Translations under genes and position numbers: made by a program | Shown: piece after piece, positions 6,767-12,508 of the stretch | Layout: every line of letters begins with the position of its first letter | How positions within the stretch are numbered: the stretch's first letter is position 1 | From: CAYRLW01 sp964425215 | Lineage (GTDB): Bacteria > Spirochaetota > Spirochaetia > Treponematales > Breznakiellaceae | Length of the DNA stretch: 12,508 nt | Reading direction: 5' to 3' | NCBI GenBank assembly: GCA_964425215.1 | Contig: CAYRLW010000067.1 | Span: forward strand, 1 to 12,508 | Notes under the pieces: model-generated | What the model was told of the DNA's origin: nothing | Databases searched by the model: none | Seen by the model: only the letters and a program-made list of their open reading frames with translations

Positions 6767-7637
6767 TCGGCATCGACTCCCATGGAAATTGTATGATAGC
6801 CAGGGTACCCTGTGCTCCTTTTCCCCCCGCTTTTTTATTCCGTACGCGGAAGGACCCGTGGAGCTGTTCCGTAAGGTTTTCCGCCAAAGAAAGACCGAGG
6901 GTCTTTCTCGTATGATACTCCTGATTCTGGGGAATACCAATGCCTTCATCTTCCACCGATATGGAAATGGTATCAACTTCCTGATGTATCGTAACAACAA
7001 TACTTCCTCCGCTGCCCGGAGGATAGGCGTATTTTATAGCGTTGGTTATCAATTCGTTAAGGATGATACCGATTGGAACGGAATACGTGATAGGTAGAAG
7101 GATACCCTGCGCGTTGCTTTGTACCTGGATAGTTGTTCCTTCGTTCAAATCAATGTTTTCTAAATTTTGGCATAATTTTTCCGTGTATCCAATTATATCT
7201 ATGCGCTCAAGATCATCGGAATGATACAGCTCCTCGTGCACCAGGGCCATGGAGTGTATTCTGTTCTGGCCCTTTTCAAAGGCTTCCCGCACGTTCGGGT
7301 TGTCGGACGTGGAGGCCTGTAAATAGAGGAGGCTGTTGATGATTTGCAGATTGTTCTTGACCCGATGGTGAATCTCCTTGAGCATCAGATCCCGTTCTCG
7401 AAGGGCCTTTTCCAGAACCAGATTNNNNNNNNNNNNNNNNNNNNNNNNNNNNNNNNNNNNNNNNNNNNNNNNNNNNNNNNNNNNNNNNNNNNNNNNNNNN
7501 NNNNNNNNNNNNNNNNNNNNNNNNCGAAGACTCTCGGCGGCGAATAGCGCGCAGGATCCGGGGTCTCCCGCCAGAGAGAGGATTTTTTCGATTAGATCAC
7601 TGAGCAAATACCCAAAAAACTTTTTCGCGTCATCCAT
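6759..7637 (-). CDS. Sensor histidine kinase, HisKA_2/HATPase_c type, interrupted by an assembly gap
   Basis: Two readable parts flank 100 N at 7425-7524. The C-terminal part (7424-6759, 221 codons) is a clear HisKA_2-type kinase: LKEIHHRVKNNLQ phospho-acceptor box, an N-box (ILNELITNAIKYAYPPG), a G1 box (VEDEGIGIP) and a G2 box (TLGLSLAENLTEQLHGS). It probably acts in the cytosol, as no membrane segment is visible. The N-terminal part (7637-7525) gives about 37 residues starting MDDAKKFFGYLL, with EKILSLAGDPGSCALFAAESL, which resembles the entry helix of a GAF-like sensor domain (inference). Its ATG overlaps the DUF1638 stop as ATGGATGA. Treating both parts as one gene is the simplest reading, but true gap length and frame are unknown. 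Most of the sensor domain is missing. It should phosphorylate the receiver protein next door. Confidence 0.75.
   Translation of the reverse strand: MDDAKKFFGYLLSDLIEKILSLAGDPGSCALFAAESLXXXXXXXXXXXXXXXXXXXXXXXXXXXXXXXXXXNLVLEKALRERDLMLKEIHHRVKNNLQIINSLLYLQASTSDNPNVREAFEKGQNRIHSMALVHEELYHSDDLERIDIIGYTEKLCQNLENIDLNEGTTIQVQSNAQGILLPITYSVPIGIILNELITNAIKYAYPPGSGGSIVVTIHQEVDTISISVEDEGIGIPQNQEYHTRKTLGLSLAENLTEQLHGSFRVRNKKAGGKGAQGTLAIIQFPWESMPNG
7425..7524. other. Assembly gap (100 N)
   Basis: Exactly 100 ambiguous bases, the conventional scaffolding placeholder for a gap of unknown size. It lies inside the presumed histidine kinase gene, between its N-terminal residues and the phospho-acceptor domain. 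Nothing can be said about what it hides. A kinase of this class with a GAF or PAS sensor would need several hundred bases here. Confidence 0.98.
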
Positions 7638-8229
7638 GGGATTCTTCCAATTTCCGATACGCCTCGTCCAGGGCTTCCAGCAAATGTTCGGTGCCTACTT
7701 GCTGGATCGATACGGGTAGCCCCGTGTACTCGGCGAATTCCGCCAATTCGTCTTCCGGTATGCTTTCGCTCCCCGTATCGATATACAGAGCCTTGGTCAT
7801 GGAAGCCCCCATGAACTCCCGCGCCGATTCGGGGGTCTCAAATCCCAGTTCCCGCTGGAATATCTCCTTCCATCGTCGAGCCCATTCGGGCATCAAGAAG
7901 AAGGTCCCCTCCTTCCTCAATTTCCTGTAGGCGTCACGGCCCAGGTAGATCTCGATACAATTCAACCCCGCGGTTCTGGACTTGCCTTCTCCGCTGGAAA
8001 GCTCTTCCATTCCGGGACAGCAATCGCCGTAGAGGAATACTATCCCCCGATCCTGTTGCGATGCCTTGATAGAAATCAAGGATTGTTCAAGGTGCGCCGG
8101 ATTCATGTGGAGCAGTGAATCAAGAAATTGGGCGCTGAATCGGTCTTTGACGCTCTTTGGAAGGAGTTCAAATTCCTTCCGCAGTATTCCACAGCCAACA
8201 AGCCTCACGGGATGGTCGCTCCCGATCAT
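7630..8229 (-). CDS. DUF1638 family protein of a corrinoid methyltransferase cluster
   Basis: A 199-residue protein I assign to DUF1638, a family of unknown function that is often encoded next to corrinoid methyltransferases. Matching features are the N-terminal VGCGILRKEFELLP, a short LLH-x-x-P-x-x-L segment (His41), YGDCC (Cys70-Cys71), NCIEIYLG (Cys91) and GTFFLMPEW. Cys13, Cys70 and Cys91 are placed like the conserved cysteines of the family and could bind metal or a thiol substrate (inference). ATG 8229 is preferred: it overlaps the URO-D stop as ATGA and has AAGGA 8 bp upstream. The in-frame ATG at 8238 has that AAGG directly abutting it, which is too close. The stop overlaps the kinase start, so it is coupled on both sides. 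The C-terminal helix (EHLLEALDEAYRKLEE) is charged. Confidence 0.75.
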   Translation of the reverse strand: MIGSDHPVRLVGCGILRKEFELLPKSVKDRFSAQFLDSLLHMNPAHLEQSLISIKASQQDRGIVFLYGDCCPGMEELSSGEGKSRTAGLNCIEIYLGRDAYRKLRKEGTFFLMPEWARRWKEIFQRELGFETPESAREFMGASMTKALYIDTGSESIPEDELAEFAEYTGLPVSIQQVGTEHLLEALDEAYRKLEESHG

Positions 8230-9251
8230 GACGGACATCCTTGGGCGGCAAAAAGCAAATCCCGAAGTCCCTGGAGTTTTTCTTTCTCTGTCTTAAAGGG
8301 AATATCGGCTCCCGCGCTGGCGAAGACGAACTTGGGGTCACATTTTCGATTTTCGAGAATCGAGGTTGTTCTTCGTTTGATATCTTCGAGGCTCCGGTAT
8401 GGCAGGGACGGTCCATTCAAATTACCCAGCAGAAGCAGGTCCGGCCCAATCTGTTGCCTGGCTTCAGCTATAGAATCCCGTTCGTCCAATACGAATCCTG
8501 CGAGGTTCGGAAGATCCTTGAACATTCCAAGGCTCCGTCCGATCTTGTTTCCCCCATGGTGAAAAACGATAGGGAGCCGTACCCGGGCAAAAGCGTCCGC
8601 CAGGAGGGGGAGCAGGATCCTTTGGGCCAGCTCCGGATTCACTATGGCGGGGTTGGCAAACATGACCGGCGTAACGAGGAACGCGATGCCGGCGTCGGCG
8701 TACGCATTCGACAGGGTAACAAAATGATCCAGCGCCAAGCGCCCCCACTGTCTGGCTTCATCGGGTCTAAAAAGGATTATATCTAGCCATGTTTCCAGAC
8801 CCAAAAGCAGGATCGGCAGGTCCACCGGCGCGGTGATCGGGGCGGCCACGGGCCGCTCTCCCTTCTGATCCGCCACCACTTTTTCGGCGGCCCTGACCAG
8901 GTACGTCAGGTGGGGGCTCGCATCGATGGAGTTGGGCCTGGGCACGGCCACGCCGTGGCTCGACCTAAACGCGGGCTTCTTCAGGTACGGAGGTCCATCT
9001 TCGGGAAAATCAAGAAGGGCGCCATAAGCCGCCGCTTCCAGAGTCAACGCGAAGGGCGAAAAAACTATGTCCGGCGAGCAGAGTTCCACCACCGCCCGCT
9101 GTCCCGCAGCGTAGGCGTCGGGATCGGAGTAGTAGGATCCGCAGGGGCGGCCCGTAAGCCGGGCTCCGTACAGAGAAAGCGTCAGTGTAAAGGGAGGCCT
9201 ATCCATGGGAGCTCCCATGAGCAGGGCGCCGATTCTCTCCATCGAGGTCAT
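8226..9251 (-). CDS. URO-D/MtaA-CmuA-like methyltransferase lacking the zinc-site cysteines
   Basis: A 341-residue TIM-barrel protein of the uroporphyrinogen decarboxylase superfamily, MtaA/CmuA branch. In that branch MT2 enzymes move a methyl group from a corrinoid protein to a thiol such as coenzyme M. The N-terminus (MERIGALLMGAPMDRPP), the APITAPVDLP strand, PIVFHHGGN (227-235), LDERDSIAEARQQIG and LLLGNLNG follow the MtaA pattern. MtaA proteins read H-x-C-G-N at 231-235 and have a later Cys in a GCGI-P segment; together these ligate zinc for the thiol. Here His231 stays, but the two Cys positions are Gly233 and Ala315. The enzyme therefore probably does not activate a thiol by the known zinc mechanism. 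AAAGGAG at 9259-9265 and the ATGA overlap with the corrinoid gene fix the start. True heme-pathway HemE is unlikely given the neighbours. Confidence 0.82.
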   Translation of the reverse strand: MTSMERIGALLMGAPMDRPPFTLTLSLYGARLTGRPCGSYYSDPDAYAAGQRAVVELCSPDIVFSPFALTLEAAAYGALLDFPEDGPPYLKKPAFRSSHGVAVPRPNSIDASPHLTYLVRAAEKVVADQKGERPVAAPITAPVDLPILLLGLETWLDIILFRPDEARQWGRLALDHFVTLSNAYADAGIAFLVTPVMFANPAIVNPELAQRILLPLLADAFARVRLPIVFHHGGNKIGRSLGMFKDLPNLAGFVLDERDSIAEARQQIGPDLLLLGNLNGPSLPYRSLEDIKRRTTSILENRKCDPKFVFASAGADIPFKTEKEKLQGLRDLLFAAQGCPS

Positions 9252-9949
9252 CGCTTAGCTCCTTTCTGATGCTCGTAAATCCGAAGCCGCAGAGCTTCGA
9301 ATAGATCCGGCGCGTCGATACCGGTATCCGCCGTTCCGTCCCCGCCTACCTCCGCTACCAGCTCGGGGCGCATCCTGAAGACGGCTCCGCCAACCGCCAG
9401 GGCTATCTTGTCCTCCAGTCTCCGTTCCCGTAGCACCTGCCGGACTGAGCCGATATTCCGCGCCGTGGTGAGCATCATGGCTGATACTCCGATGACCGGG
9501 GCGCCGATCAGTACCGCCGTGTCTACCAGCTCGTTCGCGAGTACGTCGTTGCCCAGATCGGTCACCGACCAGCCCCGCAGTTCCAGGAACGATATCACCA
9601 TGGATCGGCCCAGGGAGTGATAATCGTCCTCAATGTTGCCCATTACCGCTACCCTCGGCGGGCTACCCTCCGCTATGGGTTGCTCCTTGCCCACTTCATT
9701 AATAAGGACATCCTTTGTGTTCGCGATAAAATCCTCTGCCACCTTGCCGGCGACAAAACCCTGGGCCAATGAAATGCTATCCTTGGCCCAGCGATCCCCG
9801 ATAAGCCGCAGGGTGGGTTCCAGAATATACCGAAGCGCGGTTTCGTAGCCCCGCTCCTGGACGATGGAGAGCAGAAGGCTTTTCGCTTCCTCTCTCTCCG
9901 CGTTGAGGATATGGCTCAATAGCGCGTCCCGTTGTATCTGAAATTCCAT
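9248..9949 (-). CDS. Corrinoid (B12-binding) protein, MtaC/MtbC/MetH-cobalamin-domain type
   Basis: A 233-residue methyl-carrier protein. The N-terminal ~90 residues form the helical cap domain (B12-binding_2) with EPTLRLIGDRWAKDSISLAQ. The C-terminal Rossmann domain has the cobalamin motif D-x-H-x-x-G at Asp109-His111-Gly114, supplying the lower axial His ligand, then Ser156 in IGVSAMM and Gly187-Gly188. This is the full set for base-off/His-on corrinoid binding. Residues before the motif (GNIEDDYHSLG) differ from the usual GDxHDIG of MtaC, and the loop is longer in acidic residues. GAGGGAGGG at 9956-9964, about 6 bp before ATG 9949, is a strong ribosome binding site. It leads the five-gene operon, so it is likely made in excess, as a carrier should be. 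Its substrate-side partner (MT1) is not in the window. Confidence 0.88.
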   Translation of the reverse strand: MEFQIQRDALLSHILNAEREEAKSLLLSIVQERGYETALRYILEPTLRLIGDRWAKDSISLAQGFVAGKVAEDFIANTKDVLINEVGKEQPIAEGSPPRVAVMGNIEDDYHSLGRSMVISFLELRGWSVTDLGNDVLANELVDTAVLIGAPVIGVSAMMLTTARNIGSVRQVLRERRLEDKIALAVGGAVFRMRPELVAEVGGDGTADTGIDAPDLFEALRLRIYEHQKGAKR

Positions 9950-10012
9950 CGTGCGCCCTCCCTCGGTGTTCTTCGAATACCGTTCCTGTTCCGATCCCGT
10001 GGTATCACCTTT

Positions 10013-10041
10013 AGTATTTGGCCTTAACGGGAGAAACGCAA
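10013..10041 (-). promoter_or_regulatory. Candidate promoter of the corrinoid/two-component operon
   Basis: On the minus strand, TTGCGT (10036-10041) and AATACT (10013-10018) are separated by 17 bp, with the -10 about 63 bp upstream of the corrinoid gene. The match is partial (3 of 6 and 4 of 6). It is the best-spaced pair I found between 9950 and 10140. I see no cobalamin riboswitch hallmarks in the leader. Confidence 0.3.
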
Positions 10042-10121
10042 GATAAAAAAGGCTTTTAAACCCTCAAAAAGGAGGACCTTTTACGGTATGGGAGACCCGA
10101 CGGAAAAGAGCGATAAAAAAC

Positions 10122-10150
10122 TTGACCTCCCGAAATTTCTATGATAGTCT
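10122..10150 (+). promoter_or_regulatory. Promoter of the lacI-family gene
   Basis: TTGACC (10122-10127) and TAGTCT (10145-10150) are separated by 17 bp. The -35 matches at 5 of 6 and the -10 keeps the three most important positions (T, A, final T). Transcription would start near 10157, inside the first palindromic operator, which is an ideal position for repression. Confidence 0.5.
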
Positions 10151-10160
10151 ATCATCGAAA
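10136..10160. repeat. 25-bp dyad overlapping the lacI-family promoter
   Basis: Arms 10136-10147 and 10149-10160 match as inverted repeats at 11 of 12 positions around a single central base. The inner 15 bp (ATGATAGTCTATCAT, 10141-10155) is perfect. It covers the -10 box and runs into the first 12-bp operator. It may be a separate protein-binding site or a hairpin at the transcript start. Confidence 0.55.
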
Positions 10161-10180
10161 CGTTTCGACGAAGCGTTTCG
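10156..10180. promoter_or_regulatory. Tandem LacI-family operators
   Basis: CGAAACGTTTCG (10156-10167) is a perfect 12-bp palindrome with a central CG step, typical of LacI/GalR operators. CGAAGCGTTTCG (10169-10180) repeats it with one change, and the centres are 13 bp apart. Both lie between the promoter and the ATG of the LacI-family gene, so autorepression of the regulator and the downstream binding-protein gene is likely. Confidence 0.7.
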
Positions 10181-10203
10181 ATTGCCCTTGCTCGGGGAGT
10201 TGT

Positions 10204-11262
10204 ATGGCGAATATCAAGGATGTGGCGAAATTAGCGGGGGTATCGATCAGTACGGTTTCGTACGTTTTAAGCGGTACCCGGCCGGTTTCTGAAGCCACGA
10301 AGGAGCAGGTACACCGGGCTATGGAGAGGGTAGGGTACCGTCCCCACGCCCACGCCCGGGCTTTGGCGAGCAAGCGGAGCCGTATTTTAGCCTTGCACGT
10401 TCCCTTGGTCCGAAAATCCCTGGGAGAGACGATGATGGAGTTCGTCACCAGCGCGTCCGAGGCCGTAAAGGAATATGGATACAACCTGGTGCTTTGGACT
10501 TCGGGGTACGACGACGAGGTGGCCCTTACCCAGCTGGTTCGTCAGGGGTTGGTAGACGGAATGATCCTCATGGAAGTCCATACCCAGGATCCCCGGGTGC
10601 CGTTGCTCCAAAAGTTGGATCTGCCCTTCTCTCTGATTGGACGCTCCAGGGATTCGGATGGGGAGATGAACGGGGATACGGCGGATGATATTAGCTGGGC
10701 GGATATTGATTTTCGTTCCACCATGTTCAGCGCCGTGGAACATCTGTACGCCCTGGGTCATCGGAATATCGCCTTCGTGAGCCAATCGAAAGAAACCTTC
10801 GACCAACGGTACGGGCCCGTGGTCCGGTCCTACCGGGCCTTCGCTGAGGCCCAAACCCGGTATGGGTTTACCGGTCCTCAGCTGTTTTGCGACGAGAGCC
10901 CCCACATGGGGTATCGGCTGTTCAAGGATGTGATCACGCGGGACCCCGGTATAACGGGGGTTATCGTGATGAACGATAGGATTTTGCCGGGTATGTATAG
11001 GGCCGTCTTGGAAAGCGGCAAAAAAATCCCGGAACAGTATTCGATTATCAGCATCGTGTCCTCCCCCGGAACCGCCGAGATGTTTTATCCCGCCGTTTCC
11101 GCCGCCGAAGTTCCTGGCCACCAACTGGCTCGGATCGCGGTGCAACGGCTTATCGAACGGCTTGAGGGGAAAATGGTAGATCATTCTAAGGTCCTTATCC
11201 CGTGTAATCTGGTTATACGGGAGTCCACAGGACCCGTATCGCGGGGAAAAAGGCATCCCTAG
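10204..11262 (+). CDS. LacI/GalR-family transcriptional repressor
   Basis: A 352-residue regulator. The N-terminal helix-turn-helix is textbook (IKDVAKLAGVSISTVSYVLSG, residues 4-24), followed by RPVSEATKEQVHRAMERVGYRPH and a hinge helix ARALASKRS that inserts in the minor groove at a central CG. The rest is a periplasmic-binding-protein-like sugar sensor: ILALHVP, GLVDGMILM, LPFSLIGR, HRNIAFVSQS near the middle and ITGVIVMNDRILPGMYRAVLESGKKIPEQYSIISI, the usual order. Start at ATG 10204 because GGGGAG (10194-10199) precedes it and the protein then begins exactly at the DNA-binding domain. An in-frame ATG at 10141 would place the operators inside the coding region. It probably senses the sugar carried by the adjacent binding protein, and likely represses its own transcript through the sites at 10156-10180. 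Confidence 0.95.
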   Translation: MANIKDVAKLAGVSISTVSYVLSGTRPVSEATKEQVHRAMERVGYRPHAHARALASKRSRILALHVPLVRKSLGETMMEFVTSASEAVKEYGYNLVLWTSGYDDEVALTQLVRQGLVDGMILMEVHTQDPRVPLLQKLDLPFSLIGRSRDSDGEMNGDTADDISWADIDFRSTMFSAVEHLYALGHRNIAFVSQSKETFDQRYGPVVRSYRAFAEAQTRYGFTGPQLFCDESPHMGYRLFKDVITRDPGITGVIVMNDRILPGMYRAVLESGKKIPEQYSIISIVSSPGTAEMFYPAVSAAEVPGHQLARIAVQRLIERLEGKMVDHSKVLIPCNLVIRESTGPVSRGKRHP

Positions 11263-11272
11263 ACGGGATGTC
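11252..11272 (+). promoter_or_regulatory. Intercistronic hairpin spanning the lacI-family stop codon
   Basis: Positions 11252-11259 pair with 11265-11272 (8 bp, 5-nt loop holding the TAG stop at 11260-11262). One pair (11253/11271) is G·U in the sense transcript. The stem ends 8 nt before the AGGAGG of the binding-protein gene and has no U-run. It resembles the element at 1862-1882 in both position and design and may set different expression levels for repressor and binding protein (inference). Confidence 0.4.
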
Positions 11273-11291
11273 CAAATTATAGGAGGTCTTT

Positions 11292-12508
11292 ATGAGAAAG
11301 ATGACGGTTGTAGCCCTGGCTCTTCTTGTGGCTACCGGTTCCCTTTTCGCGGCGGGGCAAAAAGAAGCGGCGGCGGCCAAGGGGCCGGTAACGCTTAACC
11401 TGTTGTTTTACAGTCCCGAACTGGCGGATCAGTACAACGACATGGTCGCGGCGTACAAAGCGGAGACCGGGGTTACCTTGGATATCACGGTGCTTCAGGC
11501 GGATTACCGTTCGGTACTCACGAGCCGGATCAACTCCGGGGATATTCCCGACGTGTTTATGAGTAGCGCCTATGCGGACAACAACACGTACAAGGACTAC
11601 GTCTACGATTTAACCAACGAAGATTTTATGAAAAATATCCAGAGCTCTGCTTTGCAGGGGGTTACGGTGGATGGGAAGATATTGGGGTACCCCTTCCTGG
11701 TTCAGTCCCATTCCTTTATCTACAACAAAAAAGTATTCCGCGACCTGGGCATCACCACGCTTCCTAAAACGCTGGACGAGTTGGACGCGGTGGCGAAAAA
11801 AATCCAAGCGGCGGGAATTCAGCCCTTCGCTACGGGGTTCAAAGAATTCTGGGTTCTTCCCCAGACCGCGTGGCAGGCTCTAGCTCCGGCGGTGGTAAAA
11901 AACTACGGCGGCTACGAAGCGTTTGTGAAAAAACTCAACAGCGGGGATTTGAAATTCAAAAACATCCCCGAAATGAAGCAGGTTTTTGATCTTCTTGACC
12001 TGATCAAGAAGTACGGCGGACCCAAGCCGAACGAATCGGACTTTAACGATCAGACCTCCTCCATCGCTACGGGCAAGGTGGCCATTATCCATCAAGGCAA
12101 CTGGGCGGAGGATACGATCCGTAAAACCAACCCCAACGTGGAACTCGGTTACCTGGTTGGGCCCGCGGGTAGTGACGCCAAGGGAGCAGGGATCATGTTC
12201 GATTCCAACCAGACCATTCGGATTTCCAAGAGTAGCAAGAACCTAAAGGCCGCCCTCGATTGGCTCCGCTGGCTGACCACCTCCGAATACGGAAAGAACT
12301 GGATTCCCGGAAAGATCAAACAGCTTTCTCCCATCGTCGGAGCCAAGGCGCCGGATTCCCAAATCGCTAAGGAAACGGTGAGCATGCTCGGTGCCGGAGT
12401 CCCCGGGTATCCGTGGTTCTATCAGATGTTCCCCACCGGAACGGAACAACAGCTCGGAGCGATACTGCAGGGCTATTGCGCGGGACAGACGAGTCGGGCG
12501 GAAACCCT
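11292..12508 (+). CDS. Extracellular family-1 solute-binding protein of an ABC sugar importer (3' end outside window)
   Basis: Open for 405 codons and continuing past the window end. A signal peptide (residues 2-20: MRKMTV, hydrophobic core, SLFA) is followed by a mature AGQKEAAAAK start, with no lipobox cysteine. The body matches SBP_bac_1 (UgpB/MalE-type): LNLLFYSPE strand, YKAETGVTLDITV, SRINSGDIPDVFMSS, LGYPFLVQSHSFIYNKKVFRDLGI, LPKTLDELDAVAKKIQAAGIQPFA, and KVAIIHQGNWAEDTIRKTNP. These are landmarks of receptors for oligosaccharides or sugar derivatives. The missing part is the short C-terminal helix region. AGGAGG at 11281-11286, 5 bp before ATG 11292, is strong. It follows the LacI-family gene by 29 bp and probably shares its promoter; MalF/MalG-type permease genes are expected downstream but not seen. 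Confidence 0.93.
   Translation, partial: MRKMTVVALALLVATGSLFAAGQKEAAAAKGPVTLNLLFYSPELADQYNDMVAAYKAETGVTLDITVLQADYRSVLTSRINSGDIPDVFMSSAYADNNTYKDYVYDLTNEDFMKNIQSSALQGVTVDGKILGYPFLVQSHSFIYNKKVFRDLGITTLPKTLDELDAVAKKIQAAGIQPFATGFKEFWVLPQTAWQALAPAVVKNYGGYEAFVKKLNSGDLKFKNIPEMKQVFDLLDLIKKYGGPKPNESDFNDQTSSIATGKVAIIHQGNWAEDTIRKTNPNVELGYLVGPAGSDAKGAGIMFDSNQTIRISKSSKNLKAALDWLRWLTTSEYGKNWIPGKIKQLSPIVGAKAPDSQIAKETVSMLGAGVPGYPWFYQMFPTGTEQQLGAILQGYCAGQTSRAET

Noticed and set aside
6767..7000. Upstream extension of the receiver protein to a 204-residue product starting at 7000
   Set aside because: The extra 78 residues are antiparallel-free but out-of-frame overlap with the kinase ATPase domain, show no domain, and the fold starts at the ATG at 6766 with an operon-typical overlap.
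8226..9251. HemE (uroporphyrinogen decarboxylase of heme synthesis)
   Set aside because: The sequence follows MtaA-type landmarks and sits with a corrinoid protein and DUF1638; no other heme gene is present.
9950..10140. Cobalamin riboswitch expected ahead of a corrinoid operon
   Set aside because: No B12-box-like or other riboswitch core was recognised on either strand; only short weak hairpins (for example 10067-10082).
10088..10144. An 18-codon reading frame (MGDPTEKSDKKLDLPKFL) after AAAGGAGG, possible leader peptide
   Set aside because: The AGGAGG lies about 12 bp from the ATG, which is too far. The likely promoter of the LacI-family gene (10122-10150) lies inside the frame, so it would not be on that transcript.
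10141..10203. In-frame upstream start for the LacI-family protein
   Set aside because: It would put the operators within the coding region, lacks a ribosome binding site and adds residues ahead of a DNA-binding domain that always begins near the N-terminus.
1..12508. tRNA or rRNA genes, CRISPR array, insertion sequences, prophage genes
   Set aside because: None seen: no regularly spaced repeats, transposase or integrase motifs, or tRNA-like folds were recognised on either strand by eye.

Overview
The window looks like a spirochaete chromosome segment, most likely a Treponema of the termite-gut or free-living type. This rests on style rather than a marker gene: two sugar-binding proteins with short A/G/Q/K/E-rich mature N-termini (…WAGGAQQQ, …FAAGQKE), strong AGGAGG ribosome binding sites, tightly packed ABC sugar operons beside one-component regulators, and an estimated GC content near 50%. 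It is a draft scaffold: positions 7425-7524 are 100 N, a conventional gap of unknown true size.

Left part (1-6368). A ThuA-domain gene (+) converges on a four-gene ABC importer operon (-), with two large inverted repeats between them (688-819). The importer runs ATPase, permease, permease, solute-binding protein, the same order as lsrACDB of the AI-2 importer. It faces a divergent AraC-type regulator across 106 bp that contain a -10-like box and a direct repeat placed as an activator site would be. The ligand is probably a sugar: the binding protein has the LsrB/RhaS fold but lacks the AI-2-contacting Asp-Gln pair.

Middle part (6386-9949, all minus). Five genes overlap by 4-8 bp: a B12-binding corrinoid protein, a URO-D/MtaA-like protein, a DUF1638 protein, a HisKA_2-type histidine kinase (interrupted by the N gap) and a receiver-only response regulator. 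This is the most unusual region. A corrinoid methyl-transfer module is translationally coupled to a two-component system, and the MtaA-like protein lacks the cysteines of the usual His-x-Cys…Cys zinc site. No recognisable MT1 methyltransferase or reductive activase is in the window.

Right part (10013-12508). A LacI-family regulator (+) is preceded by a promoter overlaid with an 11/12-matched dyad and two tandem palindromic operators. A family-1 extracellular sugar-binding protein gene follows 29 bp later and runs off the end of the window, presumably into its permease genes.

A recurring detail is a hairpin that swallows the upstream gene's stop codon just before the ribosome binding site of each sugar-binding protein gene.
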